From NCBI GenBank assembly GCA_023381615.1, contig JAMCQL010000065.1, positions 56,531-120,530 on the forward strand: a stretch of DNA of 64,000 nt. Reading direction: 5' to 3'. Source of the DNA: Bacteroidota bacterium (lineage in GTDB: Bacteria; Bacteroidota; Ignavibacteria; Kryptoniales; JAKASW01). The notes under the pieces are model-generated. The model saw nothing but the letters and a program-made list of their open reading frames with translations, was not told the DNA's origin and did no database searches. The translations under genes were made by a program, and so were the position numbers. Shown one piece after another: positions 1-9,450 of the stretch (position 1 is the first letter of the stretch; every line of letters begins with the position of its first letter).

Positions 1-156
1 AACAAGAAGAGTGGCGCAGCCGCGTCAATTCATAACTCGAAGTTTAAGATCGACGAAACCGCGATGATGCACGGTTCAGCTTTCCTTGCTTATCTCACCA
101 TCGAATACTTGTCCCAAAGGGATCCATTCGGAAAGCAGCGTGAACGCAGCCGCTAA
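1..156 (+). CDS. possible 3' end of an upstream gene (partial)
   Basis: Frame 1 is open from the window edge to a TAA at 154-156, giving about 51 residues that end in a basic tail (GKQRERSR). It overlaps the likely glnE start region. I do not recognise a family, and the segment is too short to separate a real C-terminus from a chance open frame. Sequence upstream of the window would settle it. Confidence 0.2.
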   Translation, partial: NKKSGAAASIHNSKFKIDETAMMHGSAFLAYLTIEYLSQRDPFGKQRERSR

Positions 157-3007
157 AGAAAACATCTCCAAGCTTCTCCAGAAAGTCTTTGAATTAGTTG
201 TCAATTCCGGCGCGGACGTCAACCCGACGGAGTATATTGGAAAAATCGAGCAGCGGAGCGCAGCGCTGCCGGATCAATTCATGGCGCTGAATAATCTCGA
301 ACGATTTCTTGCCGCAACACCCAATTCGGCCTCCATTTTATCGGACTTCTCGAAGAACGAAAAACTTCTTGGCGATTTCATGAATATCGTTTCAACGAGC
401 CAGTACCTCGCAGATATTTTCGTGCAGCACCCTTCGTATTTTCGTTACCTGTTTTCTCCGTTAGGAATAGAATCCCAGCTCAATCCCGACTTCCTGCTTT
501 CTGAACTTTCGAGGCAAGCTGAGATATACAAAGATGTCTCTCATAAAAGCGATTACATCAGAAGAATTTACAAACGCGAAATACTTAGAATCGGCGGGCG
601 CGACATTTGCGGCCGGGATAATATCATAGACACCACGCTGCAAATTTCACAATTGGCTGAATCGATTCTGAGAGTCTCTTTCGAAATAACTGCTGATGAG
701 TTCAAAGAAAAACGTGGGATTTCTCCGCCACAGATAAGTTGTATTGCGCTCGGAAAATTTGGCGGCAGCGAACTCAATTACAGTTCCGACATCGATTTAC
801 TTTTTCTTTATTCCGTGGCACAGGACAAAAGCGACCACGATGCTTCGGAACAGGCGAACTATTTCGTGAGCCGGTTGATAAAACATCTAACGTCGGAATC
901 TGTCGAGGGACATCTCTACAGGATTGATTTGCGGCTTCGCCCTGACGGCGCCGCCGGTGCAGTGGCGCAAAGTCTCGAGAGCGCAATTGCTTATTATGAA
1001 TCTCGCGGCGAACTCTGGGAAAGACAGATGCTGATCAAAGCGCGGCATGCTGCGGGAGACGAAACAGTCAGCCAGACATTCTTGAATCATCTTAGGCCGT
1101 TTATTTACCCGCGAACTTGGCTGGAAAATCCTCTCGACGAAATCCCGCGGATGAAGATCCGAATCGAGACCGCCAATCAGAGTGAACTGAACATTAAACT
1201 TCGCCGCGGCGGAATTCGCGACATTGAGTTTATCGTGCAGGCGCTGCAATTACTCAATGGCGGCTCGCGTCCGAATATTCAAACCGGCAGCACACTAAAC
1301 GCGATCACGCTCCTCGAGAAAAGCAAGATCATAAACAAGCAAGAGGCTTCCCTGCTTTCCAACGCTTACAAATTTTTCAGGCTGGTGGAACACAGGCTTC
1401 AGCTTTTCAAAAACCTTCAGACGCACACTTTGCCATCAGACGCGGCGGAATTCAGAAATTTGTCGAAACGGTGCGGTTACAAGAACGAACGAAAGTTTAG
1501 GAATGAACTGTTCGGGTACTTCGACGCTGTCGCAAATTTATTCAACAACGTCTTTCATATCGAGCAGTCCATTGAGAGAACAGAGATCGAACAATTTCTG
1601 GAAGGCTCGATCAATGACCGGAGAACTCGCCGCGTTATGGAAAACTATGGTCTCGTGAACACGGAAGAGAGTTACAAAAATGCTCAATTTCTTTCGCGCG
1701 GCATCACGCGGGCGGGAGACGTTGAGTTCCCCGCTGGAGTAACCAAGGCGTTTCGGGAAATCGCGCCGCAGCTTTTCGAAGACATAAAGCTGACAGTGGA
1801 TCAGGACATGACGCTGAAGAATCTCTCGCGGTTGGCGCCGTCGGTAAAAAGCTTGGAGGTCTTTTATAAATCTCTCGCCGACGAGCATTTCAGAAAGTTG
1901 ATCCTGACACTTTGCTCGAAGGGAACGCGGTTTGTCGATTATTTGACGGTCGAGCCCTTGCTTCTCGACCTGATCATTTCCCCGGAGAGGCTTCTTGATA
2001 CAGAAATCTTCTTCACAGATTTCTTACCCGTGCCGCTCCTGAAGGAATTCAACGAGATCAAGTTGGGCATGTTGTATTTGCTTGGCGAAATTTCACTTTC
2101 CGAAATGCACAGCAAGTGGACTAACGTAGCCGAAAGATTTTTCGTGCATGCAATCGAAAAGATTTTTCCCAAGAGCCGGCCTGCAGTTATTGCAGGCGGG
2201 AAATTTGGATCGAGAGAAATGTCCTTCATGTCGGATCTCGATGCCATTTTCATTCTTCCGGACAAACTTGCACGAAACAAGCCATCGTTCGAAAAGAAAA
2301 TTCCAAAAATTCAGGAATCGCTCCTCGACGAAAATGGCAATCCGGTGTTTTCGGTCGACTTGAAACTACGTCCGGAAGGAAAAAGTGCGCCGCTTCTGAT
2401 GACCGAATCCGAATACGCGCAGTATTTGGAGAAGCGTTTGTCCGTTTGGGAAGTAATGTCAATGACGAGGTTCAGAAATCTTTCTACTTCAGAAAATATC
2501 TTTTCAATGATCACGAGAACCGTCGGGAGCTTCAAGCTGACTCAGTCATCTCTGAAAGAAATTGCCTCGCTCTACAATAAAGTCATTCAGAGCAAGAGTT
2601 ACTTCGATGAGATTGACGTAAAGTTTGGAGACGGCGGCATGTTTGCAGTTGAGTTTCTGGTCCAGACGCTCGCGCTTAATAGTGCTGAAGCGTTGATGGA
2701 ATCTTTTCCGACTGCGATAGTCAATATGATAGAAAAGCTGAAGGATATTGATGCGATATCTGAAGAAATTGCCGACGAAGTGAAAGAAAGCTACGAGTTT
2801 TACAGAATGATAGAGTTTTCAAATTACGTCTCATTGTCGAAGACGAACCACAAGATTCCGCATGATGAGCGTGAACTTACTTCACTTGCGGCGCATCTCG
2901 ATTTCAAAAACCCGGATGAGTTCATGGACAGTCTCAAATCACGGATGAGACGAATGAGTTCCCTGTTCAAGAAAGTAACCGCAGATCTCATTGCGGCAGC
3001 AGGCTGA
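86..3007 (+). CDS. glnE: Glutamine synthetase adenylyltransferase / deadenylase (GlnE family)
   Basis: At 973 residues this has the usual length for GlnE, the cytoplasmic enzyme that adds and removes AMP on glutamine synthetase in response to nitrogen status. Both halves carry the duplicated nucleotidyltransferase signature: GKFGGSELNYSSDIDLLFLY near residue 222 and GGKFGSREMSFMSDLDAIF near residue 703, each with the paired aspartates that bind metal. The tracked start is a TTG. A GTG at 140, preceded by GGAAAG with about 5 nt spacing, is a good alternative and would remove 18 residues. No glnA or PII gene lies in the window. The next gene begins 11 bp after the stop, so co-transcription is likely. 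Confidence 0.9.
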   Translation: MLISPSNTCPKGIHSESSVNAAAKENISKLLQKVFELVVNSGADVNPTEYIGKIEQRSAALPDQFMALNNLERFLAATPNSASILSDFSKNEKLLGDFMNIVSTSQYLADIFVQHPSYFRYLFSPLGIESQLNPDFLLSELSRQAEIYKDVSHKSDYIRRIYKREILRIGGRDICGRDNIIDTTLQISQLAESILRVSFEITADEFKEKRGISPPQISCIALGKFGGSELNYSSDIDLLFLYSVAQDKSDHDASEQANYFVSRLIKHLTSESVEGHLYRIDLRLRPDGAAGAVAQSLESAIAYYESRGELWERQMLIKARHAAGDETVSQTFLNHLRPFIYPRTWLENPLDEIPRMKIRIETANQSELNIKLRRGGIRDIEFIVQALQLLNGGSRPNIQTGSTLNAITLLEKSKIINKQEASLLSNAYKFFRLVEHRLQLFKNLQTHTLPSDAAEFRNLSKRCGYKNERKFRNELFGYFDAVANLFNNVFHIEQSIERTEIEQFLEGSINDRRTRRVMENYGLVNTEESYKNAQFLSRGITRAGDVEFPAGVTKAFREIAPQLFEDIKLTVDQDMTLKNLSRLAPSVKSLEVFYKSLADEHFRKLILTLCSKGTRFVDYLTVEPLLLDLIISPERLLDTEIFFTDFLPVPLLKEFNEIKLGMLYLLGEISLSEMHSKWTNVAERFFVHAIEKIFPKSRPAVIAGGKFGSREMSFMSDLDAIFILPDKLARNKPSFEKKIPKIQESLLDENGNPVFSVDLKLRPEGKSAPLLMTESEYAQYLEKRLSVWEVMSMTRFRNLSTSENIFSMITRTVGSFKLTQSSLKEIASLYNKVIQSKSYFDEIDVKFGDGGMFAVEFLVQTLALNSAEALMESFPTAIVNMIEKLKDIDAISEEIADEVKESYEFYRMIEFSNYVSLSKTNHKIPHDERELTSLAAHLDFKNPDEFMDSLKSRMRRMSSLFKKVTADLIAAAG

Positions 3008-3018
3008 GGGAAAAGTAT

Positions 3019-5013
3019 TTGGAAAGCACGCAAAGGACTTTCCCGACAAAAGGGACTCCTAAACAAAAAGTATCCTCGAAGCTAATCGATTCGGGCAGAC
3101 TAAAATTTGAGAGAACCGATTTTCTTATTGCCGGTTCGCTGGCGGCGTTCTCTTTCTTCGTTTATTTGCTCACGATGTCGAGAAGCATTCCACCCATCGA
3201 CGGCGGAGAGCTAACAACCGTCCTCTGGACACTCGGCATCGCTCACCCAACAGGCTACCCACTTTTTACGCTTCTCGGATATGCATTTGTCCACATTCCA
3301 ATCTTTCGTGAAGTTGCAATGCGGGCAAACTTGTTCGCCGCGGCATGCACAGCGCTTGCCGGCGGAATTTTCTATTTTGTGTTCCAGCGGGCGCAGTTGT
3401 TGCTTGCGCTAGGTGAGCCTACTCTAAACAAAAAGTCGATGAGTTCGAATCAAGAACAATCGAAGAATTTTAAGAGCCCCACGGATGACGTCTCTCCTTT
3501 TCGTTTAGCTTCGACGATTGGTGCACTTGTGCTCATCTTTTCGAGGACGTTCTGGGACCAGAGCACGTCGGTGGAAGTCTATCCGCTCCAGCTTTTACTT
3601 TTTGCATCTATTCTGACGGTGTGGCTCGGATTTTATGCGCGCCAGACGAAATCACGCGGGTTTTTTGCAGGCTTGTTCTTGGGGTTAGGCTTCACCAACC
3701 ACATGACAACGGTTCTGACCGTTCCTGCGCTTCTATTTCTGTTGTTCTCGAGCTACAGACAGAGAAAATTCGAATGGCGAATTCTCTATTTCGTAATATT
3801 CGGTGGAGCTTTAGCTTCCCTGCTGTACATTTATCTTCCTCTGCGCGCTTCGCAGAATCCGATTCTCGATTGGGGAAATCCGGATACTCTCCAAAGATTT
3901 TTCTGGCACGTTACCGGCAGACAATTCAGGACGTGGATGTTCAGCTCGTGGGATGTGTTTCAACACCAATTGGGAGTTTTCTTTTCAAGTCTTTATCCGG
4001 AATTTAGGATTACTCTTGTTGTGGCAATTATAGGAATTGTCATTTCAATTTTCTCATATAGAAAATATTTCTGGTGGACGATCCTTCTTCTTATCGGCGA
4101 CCTGATCTACGCGGCAAATTACAACATCCATGACATCGCCAGTTATTTCCTGCTTGCTTATATTGCGCTGACACTTTTCGCGGTAATCGGATTTCGATTT
4201 GCGGTTAACATTTTGCTTAAGTTTTTCCACGGGAATGTTGCGGTCGCCGCTCTGCTGGTTTTGTTCCCTGCGTTCTCAGTGATTGCAAACTTCAGCGAAG
4301 TCGACGAAAGCAAAGATTATTCGGTGGAAATGTACACACGAGATATCTTGACGAGTCTCCCGCAAAATTCTGTCGTGATCTCATACCAGTGGGACACTTT
4401 TGTTTCGGCATCTCTGTATTATCAAAACGTAGACAAACTCCGCAAGGACATAATTGTCGTTGATAAAGAATTGCTGAGACGATCGTGGTACGCAGCAGAA
4501 GTGCACAATCGTTACGCTTTTCTTTTTCCGAAAGATGATCCTGTTTATAAGGCTTATCAGGATAACCTGCGGCTTTTTGAAAACGATCTGCCATACGATC
4601 CCAATTCTATCGAGCATAGTTACTCCAATTTTATTCGCGAGATAATTTTAGGCTCGCTGCAGAATGAAAGAGAGGTCTTTGTTGGACCTGAGATCGAGGA
4701 TCAATATCTCTATGGCCTGAACAAAGTCCCTTACGGCTTACTGTTCGAAGTCAAAACAGATACGGACTATGTTCCATATAACGCGGCTGGATTGGACGGC
4801 TTCCGGGCAGCGGAGAAAATACACAGTGACTATTCAAAGCAAATCTTAGGTTTCTATACAAGAATGTCCCTTGCGAGGGCGGCGTACGAATACAATCATA
4901 AATATCTTAATCTTACTTTATCGTGGCTCGATAGGGCGCTTCAAGTCGATCCAACCTTGCAAGCCGCACAGACAGCGAAACTCCAAATATTGCAGGATCT
5001 TAAATCGAAATGA
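3019..5013 (+). CDS. DUF2723 family polytopic membrane protein (putative glycosyltransferase)
   Basis: This 664-residue protein has about ten hydrophobic segments in its first 420 residues, followed by a soluble C-terminal part. The N-terminal loop IDGGELTTVLWTLGIAHPTG is the hallmark of DUF2723 proteins, which resemble GT-C/PMT mannosyltransferases using polyprenyl-linked sugars; catalytic activity here is inference. The TTG start has GAGGG about 8 nt upstream. The C-terminal 80 residues look TPR-like. It overlaps the following GT2 gene by 4 bp (ATGA), so the two are probably translationally coupled and may act together on a surface glycan or glycoprotein. Confidence 0.8.
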   Translation: MESTQRTFPTKGTPKQKVSSKLIDSGRLKFERTDFLIAGSLAAFSFFVYLLTMSRSIPPIDGGELTTVLWTLGIAHPTGYPLFTLLGYAFVHIPIFREVAMRANLFAAACTALAGGIFYFVFQRAQLLLALGEPTLNKKSMSSNQEQSKNFKSPTDDVSPFRLASTIGALVLIFSRTFWDQSTSVEVYPLQLLLFASILTVWLGFYARQTKSRGFFAGLFLGLGFTNHMTTVLTVPALLFLLFSSYRQRKFEWRILYFVIFGGALASLLYIYLPLRASQNPILDWGNPDTLQRFFWHVTGRQFRTWMFSSWDVFQHQLGVFFSSLYPEFRITLVVAIIGIVISIFSYRKYFWWTILLLIGDLIYAANYNIHDIASYFLLAYIALTLFAVIGFRFAVNILLKFFHGNVAVAALLVLFPAFSVIANFSEVDESKDYSVEMYTRDILTSLPQNSVVISYQWDTFVSASLYYQNVDKLRKDIIVVDKELLRRSWYAAEVHNRYAFLFPKDDPVYKAYQDNLRLFENDLPYDPNSIEHSYSNFIREIILGSLQNEREVFVGPEIEDQYLYGLNKVPYGLLFEVKTDTDYVPYNAAGLDGFRAAEKIHSDYSKQILGFYTRMSLARAAYEYNHKYLNLTLSWLDRALQVDPTLQAAQTAKLQILQDLKSK

Positions 5014-6116
5014 TATTCCTCAGTTTACTCAAAGTCTTCGCCATTCTATATCTCGCTGAACTCGCTTTATATTCCTACGCTGCTTATCGTTCCCGCAGAC
5101 AAAGTAAGCGAGCGAATAAACTCACCCCGCTCCCAAAAGTGTCGGTCGTTGTCGCCGCGAAAGATGAAGAGAAAAATCTGCCTTCATGCCTTGACTCGCT
5201 TGTGAAGCTCGATTATCCAAAAGACCTTCTTGAGATAATTGTAATCAACGACCTCTCTTCCGATTCAACTCCGACCATCATCGACGATGTTGCACGCAAA
5301 TTTAATTTCGTGAAACGAGTTGACGCTGTTGAAAACAATTTGATGCGCGGCAAAGCCAATGCGCTTTCTCAGGGAATAGACAAAGCGAACGGCGAGTTCG
5401 TCTTCTTGACAGATGCAGATTGCACTGTTCCTTCCACCTGGATCACAGAGACATTAAAGTATTTCGACGATGCGACCGGCATCGTAGGCGGCGTTACTCT
5501 AATTTCAGATACCGGCAAGCCGGTCTACAGCGTTCAGGCGCTCGATTGGGATTTTCTGCTCAGCGTCGGCGCAGGCGCCGCAACTCTCGGAAAACCCATC
5601 GCCTGTCTCGGAAACAATCTCGTTTTCAGAAAAAGTGCCTACAAAGAAGTCGGGGGTTACAGAAAAATCAAGTTTAGCGTAACGGAGGATTACGCGCTCT
5701 TCAAAGCTGTCGCCGAGTCTCGCAAATGGAAATACCGTTTCCCGATGGACAAGCTTACACTTGTCCAAACTCTTCCGGTGGAGACTCTACGGGAAGTGTT
5801 TTCACAGAGAAAACGATGGGCTACTGGAGGCAAAGACACGGGACTCTTCGGATTCCTGACACTTGTGCCCGGTTTTTTCTTCCATTGGCTGATTTTATTA
5901 TCTGTTTTCTCTTCGGTAGGTCTCTTCGCGAAACTTTTTCTGCTGAAGCTGCTGCTGGACGCTTTTTTTGTTTTTCCGACCCTCATGCACTATGGAAAAA
6001 TTGCTCACTTGAAATTCATACTTTATTTTGAGATTTATTACTTAGTTTATGTCGCAATTCTTCCGTTTACTGTCTATTTCGGAAAGGGAATAACCTGGAA
6101 AGGGCGAAAATACTAA
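5010..6116 (+). CDS. Family 2 glycosyltransferase, membrane-anchored
   Basis: The 368-residue protein has an N-terminal membrane segment, a GT-A fold catalytic domain and three or four C-terminal membrane helices. Visible motifs are SVVVAAKDEEKNLPSCLDSL at the nucleotide-sugar site, the metal-binding DADC near residue 138, and a QRKRWATGG acceptor-side motif near residue 265, which corresponds to the Q/RxxRW motif of processive enzymes. It probably transfers sugars to a lipid or polysaccharide at the inner membrane. Its ATG overlaps the DUF2723 stop, and the M50 protease gene follows with no gap. The exact sugar and acceptor cannot be read from sequence. Confidence 0.85.
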   Translation: MIFLSLLKVFAILYLAELALYSYAAYRSRRQSKRANKLTPLPKVSVVVAAKDEEKNLPSCLDSLVKLDYPKDLLEIIVINDLSSDSTPTIIDDVARKFNFVKRVDAVENNLMRGKANALSQGIDKANGEFVFLTDADCTVPSTWITETLKYFDDATGIVGGVTLISDTGKPVYSVQALDWDFLLSVGAGAATLGKPIACLGNNLVFRKSAYKEVGGYRKIKFSVTEDYALFKAVAESRKWKYRFPMDKLTLVQTLPVETLREVFSQRKRWATGGKDTGLFGFLTLVPGFFFHWLILLSVFSSVGLFAKLFLLKLLLDAFFVFPTLMHYGKIAHLKFILYFEIYYLVYVAILPFTVYFGKGITWKGRKY

Positions 6117-7118
6117 ATGTCTGAATCGTTTGAACGATTCGAGTACATAGAAGATTTTTCAATTTCATGGCGTGAGCTGAGGATACCCCTGCACCTGACG
6201 CTGTTCCTCATCACTTTATTTACAACCACGCTCGCGGGAGTAGAATGGATCGGAAGAGATCCGTTCAATCTTTTGAATTTTAAATTTGGATTGGCTTACA
6301 GCTTTTCTCTCCTCCTTGTTCTCGGCACGCACGAGTTCGGACATTTCTTTTATTCCCTCAAGCATCGTGTCAGGGCGACTCTGCCTTACTTCATACCGTT
6401 CCCCATTTTTCCCGGCATGTTAAACTTCGGGACACTCGGCGCCGTCATACGCACGAAAACAGTAATTCCTTCGCGCAAGGCGATATTCGATATCGGAGTT
6501 TCAGGACCAATAGCGGGCTTCATCGTGAGCGTAGCAATTTTGATTTTTGGTTTCACGCACTTGCCGTCAAGAGAGTTTCTGGTTCATATTCATCCAAATT
6601 ATAATTTCGCGACGAATACGGTTCCCGATTCCGAAGGCATTCCTCTTGCTTTCGGCAACACCATACTCTTTAAATTATTGGAAGTCCTTTTCACCAATCC
6701 GCATAAAGAATTCGTTCCCCCGATGACTGAGATTTATCACTACCCTTTTCTATGTGTCGGATGGTTCGGACTATTCGTTACCGCGATGAATCTGCTCCCG
6801 ATCGGACAGCTTGACGGCGGACACATGATCTACGCAATGTTTGGCAAAGCCCACAGAAAAATCGCGAGAGTGTTTTTCTTTATAATACTTATCGTCGGTC
6901 TGCTGGGACTTCTTCCGCTTGCCGGAGTCGACGCGAACCTTGGCTGGACCGGATGGCTGTTCTGGTGCTTGATCTTATTCTTCGTCATAAAGCTCGACCA
7001 CCCGCCGGCGTTAGATTCGAGTCCGCTCGATACTAAAAGAAAAATAGTCGGCTGGTTAACAATTCTTATTTTCATCGTTTCGTTTTCGCCAACTCCTTTT
7101 ACAATCTCACTGAGGTAA
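6117..7118 (+). CDS. Site-2 protease family (M50) intramembrane metalloprotease
   Basis: This 333-residue polytopic protein carries the zinc site HEFGH at residues 72-76 inside a hydrophobic helix, and the third ligand motif LDGGH near residue 231, as in S2P/RseP-type proteases. There is no PDZ domain, so it belongs to the shorter S2P group. Such enzymes cleave transmembrane segments of regulators or remnant signal peptides; the substrate here is unknown. The start ATG directly follows the stop of the glycosyltransferase, and the lipoprotein gene begins 2 bp after its stop. Its place in an envelope/secretion operon suggests a role in surface-protein quality control or signalling. Confidence 0.85.
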   Translation: MSESFERFEYIEDFSISWRELRIPLHLTLFLITLFTTTLAGVEWIGRDPFNLLNFKFGLAYSFSLLLVLGTHEFGHFFYSLKHRVRATLPYFIPFPIFPGMLNFGTLGAVIRTKTVIPSRKAIFDIGVSGPIAGFIVSVAILIFGFTHLPSREFLVHIHPNYNFATNTVPDSEGIPLAFGNTILFKLLEVLFTNPHKEFVPPMTEIYHYPFLCVGWFGLFVTAMNLLPIGQLDGGHMIYAMFGKAHRKIARVFFFIILIVGLLGLLPLAGVDANLGWTGWLFWCLILFFVIKLDHPPALDSSPLDTKRKIVGWLTILIFIVSFSPTPFTISLR

Positions 7119-7120
7119 TT

Positions 7121-7924
7121 TTGAAGAAAACACTTTTCGTACTATCACTCAGTTTACTGATCGCTGCATGTCAAAAGGCTGATAATGTCATAATCGACAG
7201 CTCGCAGCCAATCAACGTGCAACTGACATACTTTGACAAAGACAGCATCGACATTGCCCGGTATATCAGCAATACTTCAACAAAACCAACGATTAGCGAC
7301 AGCTTTCAAGTGGTCTTAAGCTCAACACAGAATTTTGCATATCTTGATGTGAAAGTAGAAAACGATTCCGGCATGACCTTGAATGATGTTTCGTATTCTA
7401 CTGCCGCGGGGCGCTTAGTATCAGGAACGATTACGACAGCCTTTTCAAATGTTTACGTCGGCGATATTACCTATACCTTTACTGCATACAACAAACAGGC
7501 TTCACCGGGAGACTTCGCGATAAAGTTGGTGCGGCTTTTCAATTCAAAGAACCAGGCACCCGTTATAGACAGCGTATCGGTGCCTGACTCCGTACAGATA
7601 GATCCAACATCCAATGTTGTCTTTAATCTTTATGCGTTCGTCCACGATGCGGCGGGCCTGAGCAATATTGCAAAAGTATATTTTAACACGACCAAGCCTG
7701 ATGGGACCCCATCTTCCGGAAATCCCTTCATGATGTATGATGATGGTGGTGCAAGCGGCGCCCCCGGTGATGACGACGCGGTCGCAAATAACGGTACCTA
7801 CACTCTGGCAATCCAACTTCCGCCAGGCACAGCGATTGGAACCTATGGGTTCACATTCTATGCAGTTGACCGCAGCGGCCTCTCAAGCACACCGATCTCA
7901 CGCAATATTAAGGTATATAAATGA
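7121..7924 (+). CDS. Predicted lipoprotein with Ig-like/choice-of-anchor-type region
   Basis: The 267-residue product starts at a TTG and has a type II signal peptide with lipobox LIAAC, so the mature protein should be lipidated at about Cys17. The rest is beta-rich: a central segment beginning NQAPVIDSVSVPDSV resembles Ig-like repeats, and a C-terminal segment contains DDGGASGAPGDDDAVANNG, an acidic calcium-binding-like loop. I do not recognise a characterised orthologue. Its stop overlaps the next gene's ATG by 4 bp, linking it to the secreted propeller protein; it could be a surface partner or anchor for that protein, which is inference. Confidence 0.7.
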   Translation: MKKTLFVLSLSLLIAACQKADNVIIDSSQPINVQLTYFDKDSIDIARYISNTSTKPTISDSFQVVLSSTQNFAYLDVKVENDSGMTLNDVSYSTAAGRLVSGTITTAFSNVYVGDITYTFTAYNKQASPGDFAIKLVRLFNSKNQAPVIDSVSVPDSVQIDPTSNVVFNLYAFVHDAAGLSNIAKVYFNTTKPDGTPSSGNPFMMYDDGGASGAPGDDDAVANNGTYTLAIQLPPGTAIGTYGFTFYAVDRSGLSSTPISRNIKVYK

Positions 7925-9450
7925 AATCAACTCTCGCTCTTGCAATTGCCTTTCTCGTCACCAGCGCCAATGCGCAATTTCTCAAACAGACTTACAAACT
8001 GGATGGACTGCCCTCACAGCCTTCAAGTAATTCAATCAGTCAAATATTGATAGTGAACGGAGAAGTCTATATCGGAACTGACAAGGGATTGAACATGACC
8101 AACGGCGGCGGACTCGCTCTTCAAACGAACATCGGGACCAATGGCCCAACAGGTGTAAGTGTAAATGCAATCGCCGTCAAAGGAGATACAATAGTTGCGG
8201 CAGTTTCGACCACAATGCAGCAAAGTGGAACAACCTACCCTGTGGGCAAAGGGCTCTATGCTTCAACTGATGACGGAACAACGTGGACTCAGGAGCCGCA
8301 AAGCCTTGACTCACTCGCTGATTCAACTGTCACTTTCGGAAATAACGTCCTGACTGCACTTCCCGTTACGACAGACGTTAACAACATTTCGTACTCGCTT
8401 GCTTTTTATAAAGGTTATCTCTACGCCGCCAATTTTGCAGGCGGATTGAGAAGAAGCGCCGATCTCGGCAAAACATGGCAAAGAGTTGTTCTGCCACCTG
8501 ACTATCTCAACTACATAACCGAAGACAGCAGCTATACTTTCCAATTGTCTCCTGTCGCCGGCGCCCTCACCTCGGAAAGCAATCTGAATCACAGAGTCTT
8601 CTCCGTCTATTCGGATGGCGACAGTGCATTGTACGTCGGCACAGCGGACGGAATAAACAAGACCACCGACAATGGCTATTCCTGGTATAAGTTCACTCAC
8701 CAAAATCAGTCAAGTCCAATATCGGGAAATTTCGTCGTCTCGATAACTGCTCAAGACTATGGCACTGAACACAACATCTGGGCGGCGACAGTGAATGCAA
8801 ACGATCCAACCGAAATGCCGGCTTTGAGTTACACGACTGACGGCGGTGCAAGCTGGCATTACATCCTTGCAGGGCACTTCTTTCACAGTGTCGCATTTCA
8901 GGGAAACATCGTGTATGGTGCGTCTGATGACGGGCTTTTCAGAACTTCAGACCTGGGACGCTCTGCCCAAGTGATTACCAACATCTTTGACCCAACAACA
9001 AGACAGTCGATTTTATCCCAAGCTTTTTATGCGGTTGCAACGAACGGAGATTCGATATGGGTCGGATCAGGCGATGGCCTCGCTATGGGAATCGATAACG
9101 GGACAGGATTTGATTTGAGTCAGTGGCATGTTTTCAGAGCATTCGCCAGCGTTGCCGCCACAAATTCGACGTACTTTTATCCGAATCCATTTTCCCCGCA
9201 GCTCGATGTTGGTAGAATACATTATAATGTCAAGACTCCGAACAGCACGGTAACGGTCAGGATCTACGACTTTGCAATGCACATCATTTACACTTTGACG
9301 CAGAACGCGGCGCGCAGCGCAGGCGAACAGGATGAAGTTTGGAACGGCATGGACTCAACCGGAAAGACGGTCGACAACGGAGTCTATTTCTACAGTGTAG
9401 TCATAAATAACCAAGGCCCGATCTGGGGAAAAATACTGGTGGTGAGATGA
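7921..9450 (+). CDS. Secreted BNR/Asp-box propeller with FlgD-like type IX sorting domain
   Basis: The 509-residue protein has a Sec signal peptide ending near ANAQF. Asp-box/BNR-type motifs recur (STDDGTTWT, TTDNGYSWYKF, TTDGGASWHYI), predicting a beta-propeller of the sialidase/Ycf48-like type. The last 95 residues, beginning YFYPNPFSPQ and ending with GVYFYSVVINNQG..GKILVVR, match FlgD-Ig-like/T9SS type A C-terminal domains that target proteins to the type IX system. No catalytic residues are evident. It overlaps the lipoprotein gene before it and the PorV-like gene after it by 4 bp each, so cargo and outer-membrane shuttle are encoded together. Confidence 0.8.
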   Translation: MKSTLALAIAFLVTSANAQFLKQTYKLDGLPSQPSSNSISQILIVNGEVYIGTDKGLNMTNGGGLALQTNIGTNGPTGVSVNAIAVKGDTIVAAVSTTMQQSGTTYPVGKGLYASTDDGTTWTQEPQSLDSLADSTVTFGNNVLTALPVTTDVNNISYSLAFYKGYLYAANFAGGLRRSADLGKTWQRVVLPPDYLNYITEDSSYTFQLSPVAGALTSESNLNHRVFSVYSDGDSALYVGTADGINKTTDNGYSWYKFTHQNQSSPISGNFVVSITAQDYGTEHNIWAATVNANDPTEMPALSYTTDGGASWHYILAGHFFHSVAFQGNIVYGASDDGLFRTSDLGRSAQVITNIFDPTTRQSILSQAFYAVATNGDSIWVGSGDGLAMGIDNGTGFDLSQWHVFRAFASVAATNSTYFYPNPFSPQLDVGRIHYNVKTPNSTVTVRIYDFAMHIIYTLTQNAARSAGEQDEVWNGMDSTGKTVDNGVYFYSVVINNQGPIWGKILVVR